From Nereocystis luetkeana (Eukaryota; Sar; Phaeophyceae; Laminariales; Laminariaceae): 64,000 bases of DNA. The stretch is taken from NCBI GenBank assembly GCA_031213475.1, contig JARUPZ010000024.1, forward strand, positions 372,001 to 436,000. Reading direction: 5' to 3'. Shown piece after piece: positions 54,301 to 61,681 of this stretch. The notes under the pieces were generated by a model. The model worked only from the letters and a program-made list of their open reading frames with translations, did not search any database and was not told the DNA's origin. The first letter of the stretch is position 1. Each line of letters begins with the position of its first letter. A program made the position numbers and the translations under genes.

Positions 54301-56210
54301 TGTTGGCGAGTCGGGGGTACAGCGCAGAGGTATCCTCTTGACTCGATGAACACCGGCCGTCCAGAGTGTGCGAAGAATGCAAATAATCCACACGACACGC
54401 TCTACGCATGCCCGTTTTCGCTTCGCTATATATACGACGTACAGGAGCTTGCCCTCATTCGTAGACGATGACCATGCAAGCATAACCTTCGCAGTCCCCC
54501 GTGGAGGTTGCCGCCAAGTGCCACCCACCAAACTCGTCCAACACGGAACCTACCATCCAAGACACCAGCTATGATGTTCTGGCTGTCGACCACGCCGCAA
54601 GCAGCATCACCTCGAGAACTGCCCCGGTTCGGCATCGTGGTACCACTCTGGGAGGATATATAAGGATCGTTTACACATTAATATCAAGACAAAGCGGCTC
54701 CTATATTAACGCCCAGACTGATACCGAAAGCCCGACACCATGCCAGCACACACTTCCCAACAACCATTTGTCCATCTTGAGTGTGTGCTCATGAAACTTG
54801 GCGCGGTGTCGTATCCATACAATGACACCGGTGTCGTTTATAAGGAATCATGGCACCGGCCTGAATTTTCAGGGAGTGTGCGTGATTGGCCATATCTTCT
54901 CCACTTCCGGCCCGTTTGGGCTTCACCTAAGCTTCAATGATAGCTCTAGACCATGCTCACACACCCCGAGCAGTCACTTGCCCCTCCGCGCCGTGCGCCG
55001 CGAACGCGGCGGTGCGGTGTCGCATACAAGCAATTGCGACACCGGTGTCGTCTATACAGCAGTAGCAATACCGTATGCGTAATACGAGTACCAAGAAAAC
55101 TACTCTGTAGAACTGCAGCAAGCCAGGCTGACAATGAGTTTTGCAGGAAAACAAGAAATTACCTTACTAATATCCTAAACGTCCGGCAGATGACGACCTA
55201 CAGCAGTACATCATCTAGATCATCTACTCATGGTCATCACGCAGATAGATGTTCTTGCCCGTCTTGGTCAGGACGAGGGGCATGAACATGAACATGAACC
55301 CGAGGTGGTCGTTGGTCGTTGTGGTCGAATAGCCTGGCCATTATCGGGTAGGTGGGCTCAATAATCGGGTACCTCTTCGGGGGTAAGTAGCCAAAATCGG
55401 GTCTACCCGGCGCAAGAGTGGCCAGCATCGGTCGGGTGGCGGCCGGCGTTGACCAATGAGTTGGCGTCCTGGGGCCTTCGCGGTCACTGAAAAAAAAAGG
55501 TACCCGATTTTGGCCACAAAGGCATCGGGTATGCCCGATTTTGGCCACTGCTCTGGAAAGAAACATCCAGGTTTCGTTTTTCGCCCTTTTTCGGTATGTC
55601 TACGTATGGATCGTGATCTTTTGTCAAAAAGTCACGAATCGCGATTTTTTTTCGGTTCGTTTCGGTTTGACCTCATCCATCATCATCATGTAATGCAAAA
55701 TATTTAATTATTTGCGGAAGGATTATGTATGTCATGATGTATCAAGGATTCCAGACGATTTTTACTACGAACAACTGCTGTTTTGTAGCTGCAGCAGTGG
55801 TGTCCTCGTAACTCGTTCGTTCTCTGTACAGCGGCAAGGATTACAGCTTTTCTCCTCTTGAATTCAACTGCCCACCCGTGCTGATTCACCACGCTGCTGC
55901 TGCTGCTGCTGCTACTAACTGTACACTGGTGTACTGCTCCATCGCACACAAAAAGAAGCTGCTGAGCTGTAGAAGTCCATTACCTCAACACAGAGTCGGA
56001 AATACCCCGTAGCCCGTAAAGCCGTACAAGTACCTCAGTACCTGTGTGTACAGCCAGATGAAAGATAAAATGGACTACTCGCACCTCATCCTCAGGAACG
56101 TGCCAGTCAGAAGTCGTACAAGATTCCTCCGGCACTGTTCCCTCCCCCTTCGCCAGCGCAAGCAACGCGCAGCCGAGCAAGGGTACCGACCACATCAATG
56201 AGCGCACCAT
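37880..56210 (-). CDS. Secreted 2OG-Fe(II) dioxygenase, prolyl 4-hydroxylase-like, 6 exons
   Basis: Exons in transcript order: 56210-56085, 47286-47110, 44833-44663, 39747-39583, 38634-38563, 38062-37880. All have GT-AG sites and phase-0 junctions, and give 297 aa plus stop. Residues 1-21 look like a signal peptide, so an endomembrane or extracellular role is likely. Family landmarks in order: NQYQPP, NTYVNHW, CYGVRQYFRDSVLANHVDRV, THVISAIINVAQ, WPLYVRGHDG, and the C-terminal VIHGRPEVFKGDLFANIFVH. H196 and D198 (HVD) and H251 are the likely iron ligands, and K258 or R253 may contact 2-oxoglutarate. Such enzymes hydroxylate peptidyl proline (or similar residues) using O2 and 2-oxoglutarate. 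The substrate here is unknown. Confidence 0.88.
38262..38335. repeat. CAG triplet repeat in the dioxygenase intron
   Basis: AGCAGCAGCAGAAGCAGCAG ... CAGCAGCAGCAGCAGCAGCA. Confidence 0.93.
38339..38570 (-). repeat. Duplicated donor side of dioxygenase exon 5
   Basis: TACAGCTGAATGCTGAC...GTACTGACCTCCATGG (38499-38570, containing the true donor) is echoed at 38339-38424 as TACAGCTGAATGCTGAC...GTACTGGCCTCCACG. The copy starts with intron sequence and ends in exon sequence. Confidence 0.8.
38563..38634 (-). CDS. 2OG dioxygenase exon 5
   Basis: Acceptor GGGCTCAG above 38634, donor GTCAGT below 38563; 24 codons, phase 0: ENLDTAWPLYVRGHDG then VAKSITME. PWPLxIxGHDGxxxxxTMEPG is the usual segment between the two iron-binding motifs, and the PG is supplied by the next exon. 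Confidence 0.88.
38800..38930. repeat. CCATA pentamer repeat
   Basis: ACCATACCATACCATACC runs here and again at 39375-39445 and 39508-39575, flanking exon 4 and the 72-bp array. Confidence 0.92.
39094..39375. repeat. About 72-bp tandem repeat, four copies
   Basis: GGGGTGCTCGCTATGCAACT, TTAAGGAAGGATCTGAGATA and CGGAAAGGAAACAAACAAAA recur at about 39095, 39167, 39240 and 39312, nearly identical, so recently expanded. Confidence 0.97.
39480..39512 (-). repeat. Decayed copy of the dioxygenase exon 4 donor end
   Basis: GTCACCTGTGCAACGTTGAT GATAACGGAGA matches the true exon end at 39578-39612 (GTCACCTGTGCGACGTTGAT GATGGCGGAGA). It lies 70-100 bp into the intron among CCATA repeats. Confidence 0.9.
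39583..39747 (-). CDS. 2OG dioxygenase exon 4: HxD iron-binding strand
   Basis: Acceptor TTTATCTCAG above 39747, donor GTGACT below 39583; 55 codons, phase 0. Encodes RLYTDLAEVMEDWAG, CYGVRQYFRDSVLANHVDRV and THVISAIINVAQ. HVD is the HxD iron motif of the double-stranded beta helix. Both edges have decayed copies nearby: the acceptor side at 40.1-41.1 kb, the donor side at 39480-39512. Confidence 0.93.
40090..41130 (-). repeat. Six decayed copies of the dioxygenase exon 4 acceptor end
   Basis: GTAGAGGCGCTG(A/G)GA(C/T)AAAG (true junction at 39739-39758) recurs near 40096, 40307, 40578, 40757, 40929 and 41082. Copies are followed by AACAGGGTAC and TTCCACCT(G/T)G..C, so the unit includes the pyrimidine tract and upstream intron. 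Confidence 0.88.
41288..41397. repeat. 52-bp tandem duplication
   Basis: GTGAGCTTCATACCACCCGG TGTGATAAGAGAAGAAAACA occurs twice, at 41291 and 41343, nearly identical. Confidence 0.95.
42118..42347. repeat. CAA/CAG triplet array, about 230 bp
   Basis: CAACAACAACAACAACAACA with CAG and CCA interruptions. It produces poly-Thr, poly-Val and poly-Cys artefact frames. Confidence 0.97.
42348..44662. other. Dioxygenase intron 3, central part
   Basis: No supported gene. A GC-rich segment at 42720-43140 gives moderately long frames on both strands with no family I recognise. A GTT-triplet repeat followed by CTCACATTAACCCACAATTC and GCAGTCCGTGGTCGCAGGA at 43606-43675 matches 40463-40545. A further CAA tract lies at 44300-44340. 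Confidence 0.6.
43843..43920 (-). pseudogene. Decayed copy of dioxygenase exon 3
   Basis: GACCATGATGGTGTCGATTT TCCAATGGCTCACGTACG matches the exon 3 segment GACCATGATGGTGTTGACTT TCCAGTGGTTCACGTACG at 44687-44724, then CGTCCGCCG is shared. The copy has indels and no frame. Confidence 0.88.
44663..44833 (-). CDS. 2OG dioxygenase exon 3: NTYVNHW segment
   Basis: Acceptor TTTGTGCAG just above 44833, donor GTGAGT just below 44663; 57 codons, phase 0. Encodes LGYKKDKLNPDTYAYLMEWY, then AADNTYVNHWKVNTIMVN. NTYxNHW followed by MV is characteristic of this family. A diverged copy of the middle of this exon sits at about 43843-43920. Confidence 0.87.
45660..46215 (+). mobile_element. Repeat C, near full-length copy 3
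   Basis: G-run, TACTCGATAG, TATGACCATAGACCCTCGCA ... GTAGTGAGCGACATGTTTTA ... ATAGAGGGGG. Relative to the other full copies it has TACCACCGGGTA at 45984-45995 where they show a single TA. Confidence 0.92.
46790..47065 (+). repeat. GTAGATGATCTATCT tandem array
   Basis: Fifteen- to eighteen-base units GTAGATGAT(C/A)TATCT are repeated about fifteen times, followed by TAAGCCTACCTCGGTG, a copy of the exon 2 donor junction. Confidence 0.9.
47110..47286 (-). CDS. 2OG dioxygenase exon 2
   Basis: Acceptor TTTATCGCAG just above 47286, donor GTAAGC just below 47110; 59 codons, phase 0. Encodes FALCNVGSACRDD through ADMWPEETTT to RLRLNQYQPPLVPRYTE. The NQYQPP...YTE stretch precedes the catalytic core in related algal proteins. 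A near-copy of the donor junction lies 35 bp downstream, at 47066-47086. Confidence 0.82.
47320..47367 (+). repeat. (AGATC)n microsatellite
   Basis: About nine AGATC units just upstream (in transcript sense) of exon 2. Confidence 0.97.
47385..47830. repeat. Degenerate ACAAGATA/GATAAG purine-rich satellite
   Basis: Short units such as AAGATAAGATAAG, GCAGAACATAAC and CATGAGAAAACAT are repeated with heavy decay in dioxygenase intron 1. Minus-strand frames here (about 60-150 aa) are artefacts. Confidence 0.75.
48470..48730 (+). repeat. Repeat G copy 2
   Basis: CGACATCCAGCACACCCAAT, GGTTCTTCATCCTAGTCAAG and CATCGTACTGGGATACG parallel 6605-6860. Confidence 0.7.
49736..49832. mobile_element. B-family foldback MITE 7
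   Basis: CACGACTGCAGTGCCGTTTT ... GAGAACGGCACTGCAGTGCT. The CCC-to-TGCC change appears in both arms, so the palindrome is preserved. Confidence 0.92.
50128..50345 (+). repeat. Repeat H copy 2
   Basis: GGGAAATTGACGGCAAAAAC ... GGTTGGTGTCCGAGATACAA ... AAAGCCACCAACCATTGTTT. Confidence 0.8.
50881..50978. mobile_element. B-family foldback MITE 8
   Basis: GTTAACCCCTTTAAAACCGC ... TGCAGTCCTAAAACGGTTAA; the loop is in the opposite orientation to MITE 5. Confidence 0.95.
52313..52545. repeat. Imperfect inverted repeat, about 83-bp arms, 67-bp spacer
   Basis: 52313-52394 and 52462-52545 are diverged reverse complements, sharing CCTCTCT(A/C)AGCAGT.CGAC and CCACGGTGC.TGGTACA. The sequence has coding-like composition, so the arms may be two opposed copies of a decayed element gene. 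No family is recognised. Confidence 0.75.
54820..55060 (+). repeat. Two copies of a GACACCGGTGTC-centred repeat
   Basis: GCGGTGTCGTATCCATACAA TGACACCGGTGTCGT (about 54803-54837) and GCGGTGTCGCATACAAGCAA TTGCGACACCGGTGTCGT (about 55014-55051) share a perfect 12-bp palindrome. Confidence 0.8.
56085..56210 (-). CDS. 2OG dioxygenase exon 1: signal peptide
   Basis: The start codon is at 56208-56210, with no upstream in-frame ATG in this frame. MVRSLMWSVPLLGCALLALA is a typical signal peptide, followed by KGEGTVPEESCTTSDWHVPEDE. The donor GTGCGA lies just below 56085. An 8.8-kb intron follows. The N-terminal part is not conserved enough to rule out another short exon. Confidence 0.72.
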
Positions 56211-57334
56211 GGTTCGTTGTTTCTGGTGCCGAGCAGCACACGCACAACAAGCGCACTTGGCCCGTTCGAAAAAAAATGAAGCACCTTATACTACAAGCCT
56301 CAATTATTGCTACAAACTCCATGCATGCAACACTCAGCAGAACAACGAGTGCTCGTTCCGCTGGTACGTATTGGGCTGCCGCTGCTGGTACTGATTATTT
56401 GTGGCAAATGAAGGTGCTGACATGGGAGCGATGCAGAGGGGGCGCGGCGGCTTGTCTGGCTGTCTCATGCGACCAGGCCTCGGCGTTTATGGCCCCTTTC
56501 CCCTCGACGTCCTCGGTAAGCGAACGACACCTGACATTTGGATATCTACTGCTGCATTGGAGTATTCAAGTATTTGATGTGTGTGCAACATCAACACAGC
56601 AGAGGTGAAGCATGGTCATGGTGGGTCTTGGGCGCGAGGCTTGAGGCAAACCTCCCTGCCGAGAAGTCGTCGCCGTCCTCGAAAGCCGTTCCCTCCGATT
56701 TTCCAGGCGATCGTACGTCCTTTCCCCGTCCTGCACCTTCTCAGCATCGCCCCAGCGTTGGTACACACCGTATGGTGTTCGACGTTTTTTCCCACACTGC
56801 AAAACTGATCCTGCACTATTTTCAAGTAAACTGTCCTCTAAAAAAACGTGGGTGCGATTGAAGTTACCCCTGCGGACACGCTGCTATAATAAAGCAAAGA
56901 CTTTGTACCAGGCAGCAAGGTACTTGGATTTAGACGGGGACGGTTTTTGTACTATCGCAGGGTCGAAGTGCCCCCGAAGACCCCGAGACCCAAGACCACT
57001 CCTGATAAACGTACGAGTACCTGTCTTATACTTGTACGAGCGCTCCTCTATTTTCTCACTGCTGTACACGTACGTACTGCTGCGGTAGACTATCGCGTCT
57101 TGTGGGACCCATATGTCTGTGTGTAGAACAAACCCCCGGCGAGTGCGGTGTTATATATCAAGCGTCTATTGATAGAAGGAGAGCGGCAGCGCAGCGGCGG
57201 TACCACGAGTGTCGCCGTGCCCTGCGTGTGTGTAGCACCTACTATTACTATTAATACGATGTGTCGCCGTTCGGGCGCGTCAACCTGGGCTGTCAATAGT
57301 GTTGCCGTGTGGCCCACACTGAGAGCTGACGTGT

Positions 57335-57432
57335 GTTAACCCCTTTAGAACCGCAGTCCCGTTTTGGGGACAAACCACTCAAATTTCAAGTAGTCTGTCC
57401 CCAAAACGGGACTGAGGTTCTAAAGGGGTTGA
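57335..57432. mobile_element. B-family foldback MITE 9
   Basis: GTTAACCCCTTTAGAACCGC ... CTGAGGTTCTAAAGGGGTTG. Confidence 0.96.
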
Positions 57433-57534
57433 CCGTGAACAGCGTTGAGGTCATTCGCGCACAGGGGGTATGATCGTTTTTGAGCGCTCGATTTGGTCGA
57501 GAATGGGAATGTGAGTTTTTTTTTTTTTTTTTTC

Positions 57535-57650
57535 TTTTCCCATTCATTATCTTCCCACATCTTCTTGTCTCTCTCCTTTCAACTCGTAACTCAGATCCGG
57601 AGTCACATAGCAGGCTCTTCTCCCCCCTTCCCGCTACGGTACGCTCCCTT
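57535..57650 (+). repeat. Repeat E copy 4
   Basis: CCCATTCATTATCTTCCCAC ... TCGTAACTCAGATCCGGAGT ... CCCGCTACGGTACG. Confidence 0.9.
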
Positions 57651-57690
57651 GCTTGGCCGTTGTCAAAAACAATCACACACCTGTGCAAAC

Positions 57691-57800
57691 TTAATCCTTT
57701 TACGAAGGACTGTCAGGACCGCAGTCCCGTTTTGGGGACAAACTGCTTGAAATTTGAGTACTTTGTCCCCACAACGGGACTGCAGTCTTGAAAGGGTTGA
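57691..57800. mobile_element. B-family foldback MITE 10
   Basis: TTAATCCTTTTACGAAGGAC, TGTCAGGACCGCAGTCCCG ... CGGGACTGCAGTCTTGAAAG; the left arm has about 15 extra bases. Confidence 0.92.
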
Positions 57801-58689
57801 GGTAATCGTCAGCTATTTTAGGCAATTTCCCCCCCCTCTGTACTACTAATAGAATCAAGTGATGTCCCAAAGGGTTCATATTATAATAGTAATAGTGCTA
57901 CAATCTGCTGCATATTGCTTGTACGTACACAAAAGATGTCGGGAGATGGTCTAGGGTCACGCTGCCAGTCTGTCAAGTCTGTCAAAGGCATTTCGATCCC
58001 TCGTAGAAAAAGCCTCATTTCTCTGTGCGGCAATCCCTATTGTTTTGTCTGCTGCTCGTTGAGCGGGGTTGCGGTATATACGAGTACCAGGTATATATAC
58101 GTTTTTGCCGTAAACATCGTGAACAATAACGAAAAAAGGAAAGCTCACTATTTTCAATACTATAGTAAGGGGTTTCCAGAAAAAAGGATTTTTTTTCCCG
58201 TGCCCCGGGGTTCAAGCCGTCAAGGCTGTCTGTCAAGGAATCAGCCTTGACGGCGTCAAACATACTGGTGAAACTGCCATGTCCTAATACCATATTTGCC
58301 GTGTCTGTGTGTCCGAAAAGCAGGGCGCATGGAGACCGGCGTTGCTTGAGATGCAGGGTGAGCACAGGACTATCGTCGATGGTGTTGGTGCTGGTGCTGG
58401 AGTTGGTGCTGGTACTACCGCTTTTGTGGTTTGTAACAACAATCGCTGCAGCTTGGAAGCGACAATGGCGGTAGGGCGAGGGTGGGGCGCGAACCTATCG
58501 CCACCAGCGGCTTGGAACCCTACCGGGACACCTACTGGTGAAACTTGGATGTCCGCGGGAAATGGGAACCGGCGACGAGGCTGGAGTTTCCCCTTTTCTT
58601 CAGGTAGCAATTCGATTTTTCAATGTTTTAGACCGCGCAGCATCCTCTTGAAGGTCGAATATTATTGTTGCTGTTCTTGACATCAGCAC

Positions 58690-58860
58690 TGAGATCGTAT
58701 AGCTGTCGACAGGAACTCGCGCAGCTCAGGACATTCGTAGGTGTCGTCAACTAGTGCACGCGTCGAACAGATCAGACAGATCATATCTACAGATAGATCG
58801 GATAGATCAGATAGATCATAGATCAGACAGATCATAACCTTCCCTTGTGAGGTGTTGTGC
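58690..58860. repeat. AGATC/AGATAG-rich low-complexity stretch
   Basis: GATCAGACAGATCATATCTA and ATCGGATAGATCAGATAGAT, just before an A-MITE cluster. Confidence 0.85.
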
Positions 58861-58870
58861 AAGATCTGTG

Positions 58871-59169
58871 TATTACGGGGGACCATAGCAAATAGAACCC
58901 ACGGTACACACAAAAGCCTACCAGGTACCAAGGGTATATAAAAAATATTTTTTTACTAATACGGGGGACCATAGTTAATGGGACCTATGGTATGCATAAA
59001 AACCTTTATATTTAACCATTTTTACTAACAAAAATTGGTCCTATTAACTATGGTCCCCCGTAATAACAATATTTGGTCCTATTTACTATGGCCCCCCGTA
59101 ATAGCCTATTAACTATGGTCCCCCGTAATACCAATATTTAGTCCTATTTACTATGGCCCCCCGTAATAG
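58871..59169. mobile_element. Nested A-family MITE complex
   Basis: An outer MITE (58871 to about 59104) is split in its TTTTACTAACAATATT core by an inner full MITE (about 58959-59066), with TA on both sides of the inner copy. A 65-bp piece (59040-59104), spanning the inner right end and the outer right end, is then tandemly duplicated at 59105-59169. The outer copy also carries TACCAGGTA and TACCAAGGGTA at 58919-58936. Confidence 0.9.
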
Positions 59170-59641
59170 TACACATCCAACCCGGCAAACACGCCCTAGA
59201 CCATGCAGATTGTACAGATCATACAGATCAGGGATATATCTGCCCTAAGATATGCTAGAACATGAACTGTGGGATTTTTCTCTTGATCCGTTCGAGGTGT
59301 CAACTCGTGTACATTGGTCGAAATTGGTCAACCAAAAATATCGCCGGTCCTCCATTCTTTTTTCTTGGAACCGTCGTGGCGGACGGACGGCGGGCGGCGC
59401 TTTAGGAAACTGAAAAAGGGACCCCTATTAATATTACTGTACCCACGTATCATGGTGATCATAATGCCGACAAGGTTTAAAAGCCGCTTTCCTTCGTATG
59501 AACTACATTGCTGCTGGCCTTAGGCTTTATATTTAGGAAACCCCGACAAGTCCAAGCCCCCAACACGTGCCATTGCCTCCCCGATTGCTGGCAAATGTAA
59601 TATTGATATCATTTTTGATCATATTAATAGAAGGCCGATAT

Positions 59642-59738
59642 TTGACCCTTTTAGCACTGCAGTCCCGTTTTGGGGAAGAACCGCTCAAATTCCTAGTAGT
59701 TTGTCCCCAAAACGGGGCTGCAGTCCTAAAACGGTTAA
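59642..59738. mobile_element. B-family foldback MITE 11
   Basis: GACCCTTTTAGCACTGCAGT ... CTGCAGTCCTAAAACGGTTA. Confidence 0.95.
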
Positions 59739-59879
59739 GGGCGCGCGCCAAGGCCTTTTTGGCGTTGTTATACTGCAACTGTTTTTAGTGTAGGGAAGCG
59801 GTCTGTCAAGGAGACAACCCGCGGTCTCCTTATATCATATGCCCGATATGCTATAGCAGGTGACGTACACTCTACGCAA

Positions 59880-59995
59880 GATAACACACCCCTCTGGGAG
59901 GAATTTGAGGGCCGAGTTTCTCCAAAGCATGCCTTAAGGGGGGCACACAAAACGAAAATGATGGCTTTGGAAATATCTCGACGAGATGTTTCCCA
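59880..59995 (+). repeat. Repeat D copy 2
   Basis: ATAACACACCCCTCTGGGAG ... GAGTTTCTCCAAAG ... AACGAAAATGATGGCTTTGG, as at 36074-36170. Confidence 0.75.
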
Positions 59996-60335
59996 TCGAC
60001 GCATCGCTCGACGTATTCAGTACGGCCTCCCCGTTGTCGAGAAAGTCGGCGTTGGAACTCCTCCTAAGAGGCGTGTTACCATTCGTGTTGTACGGTGCCG
60101 TATTTGTTCGGCCGTATTATACTGGTTTTAGTGTAAGGGTCGATCAGTCAAAAGGTCCAACCGCTGTCTCATGCTCCGAGTACAGTATAAGATATCTGTT
60201 TTGCCGTATTATACTGCTTTTAGGGCGGTCGACGGCCAGAGAGAGGTACCTGGTTTTCTATACTGCAGCAAGTATTAATATTAATAGCATATTTTGATTG
60301 CCGTTGCCGTTTTTTGTTGCTGTTGTTGGTGTGTC

Positions 60336-60676
60336 ATGGCAGGCAAAGCTAACCGCGTTCCCCAGGGCAGCAGCGACGATTATTGGGGGGGTCTCGATGC
60401 GCCAACGGTTCCGCCGCGATCGCAAGCGGGCGCGGAGGGTTGGGCGGAGAAAGAGGAGATGGGTTTGCAGGAGGCGTTGGTCGGAGGGGGGGTGACGGGA
60501 GCGGGGGCGGGGACGGTGGCTTCTAAGGCGTCAGCGGCGTCCGTGGAGGCGGTGGCGGCAACGGCTGCTATGGGGTCGACGAAGGTCAAAGGGAAAGGGG
60601 TGGGGGCCACGGATAGCCTCGAGTGGTCCGCAGTCGGCACGGAATGCAAGAAGAGGGTGTTCGTGTGTACCAACAG
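60336..60676 (+). CDS. Probable first exon of an unrecognised gene
   Basis: An ATG at 60336 opens MAGKANRVPQGSSDDYWGGL, then an Ala/Gly/Val-rich stretch, then KVKGKGVGATDSLEWSAVGT and ECKKRVFVCTNR, ending with AG before a good donor GTGAGA at 60677. Composition is strongly coding-like: GC-rich, with codon use like the UBA2 exons and unlike the surrounding repeats. I do not recognise the protein; the C-x7-C pair may be part of a metal site continued in the next exon. The first acceptor-like site downstream (GGCAG at about 60750) quickly reaches a stop in the required phase, so exon 2 was not found. Confidence 0.5.
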
Positions 60677-60784
60677 GTGAGAAACGTGGCGGGTGCCGAG
60701 AGGCAGGCAGAGTCGTGGCGCGTGCGTGTTTTTGTTTTTGTTTTTTTGGCAGTTTGCCTTCCTGGTGATGAGGACCCCCCGCCC

Positions 60785-60788
<4 letters not shown>

Positions 60789-60831
<43 letters not shown>

Positions 60832-60832
60832 T
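60789..60832 (+). repeat. (CTG)n triplet repeat, about 14 units
   Basis: Uninterrupted CTG run 110 bp after the donor of the unrecognised gene's first exon. Confidence 0.97.
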
Positions 60833-61422
60833 TTGTTGCTTTGACCCAATAAGTGGTTCAATCAGCGATTCGATTTGGTGTTTTTCTTCCGTGAGTTTTT
60901 TAGAAAAGCGAGTAATTCCGATACCAGCAAAAGTACCGCATTCTGCTTGCTAATGCCCTCTGTTTTCATCCTCCGGTGGATTTATATCAACGGTGTACCG
61001 TTTTTTGGCTCACCCGGCATGGATTTTTTTTTTTTTTTGTTCTGGTGAATTGGTCGACAATGTTGACGAGATAGCTCAAGCTCGCCACAATTCCAGAGGC
61101 AGCTAGCCTGTATTATGTGCCGTTTTTTTCTCGGCTGTCGTGTGTTCGTCGTTGCGGCTGTGATAGCGGCCGTAGCTCTATCTCCAGCTTTTGCCATGGC
61201 TGTAGCGGGAACGAGGGCATCTCAGCAGCTATTGGACACTATGGATGAGGTTCACTGGTCACTACTACTATAAAGGATACGAGTTTTCCGATCATATTCG
61301 GGTGAGGAACCGGGTCAGTCAGAATTGGTTTTCCATCGTACCTCGATGCGTTCTACTGCTCTAGCTTTGACGATTTCTGTTTGCCTGGTTGGGCATGAAA
61401 ATGGGTGATAAGTGTGTGATAT

Positions 61423-61531
61423 TGTTACGGGGGACCCTAGTTAACAGGATCTATGGTGTAGATAAAAACCTATATATTTTAGCGTTTTTACTAACAATAT
61501 TTGGTCCTGTTAACTATGGCCCCCCGTAATA
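61423..61531. mobile_element. A-family MITE 17
   Basis: TGTTACGGGGGACCCTAG ... GGCCCCCCGTAATA. Confidence 0.94.
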
Positions 61532-61681
61532 ATAGTTTGTTGGTTTTTGCATCCCGCGCAGCCGAAGCGCGAAGCCTCTGCTATAATAGGGACCACGTAC
61601 ATGGATATATACAAAATGCGTCAAATCTATGTACGCGGCTCCAAGTAGCGTATCGACGAAGAGTACAGCAGGTGCAGATGC

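Larger units (their letters stand above)
47287..56084 (-). other. Dioxygenase intron 1, about 8.8 kb
   Basis: It has a plausible donor and acceptor but no recognised exon inside. Besides listed repeats it holds unassigned sequence at 48.7-49.7, 51.0-52.3 and 53.4-55.2 kb with overlapping frames on both strands that match no family I can name. Confidence 0.65.
56211..60335. other. Intergenic region between divergent genes
   Basis: No supported gene. The dioxygenase start (56,210, minus) and the new gene start (60,336, plus) diverge, so promoters of both should lie here; I cannot identify core promoter elements confidently. Unassigned sequence lies at 56.2-57.3 and 57.8-58.7 kb, repeats elsewhere. 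Confidence 0.6.

Noticed and set aside
53818-54794. Possible retrotransposon or host protein frames on both strands
   Set aside because: No motif could be recognised in any frame; left as unassigned intron sequence.
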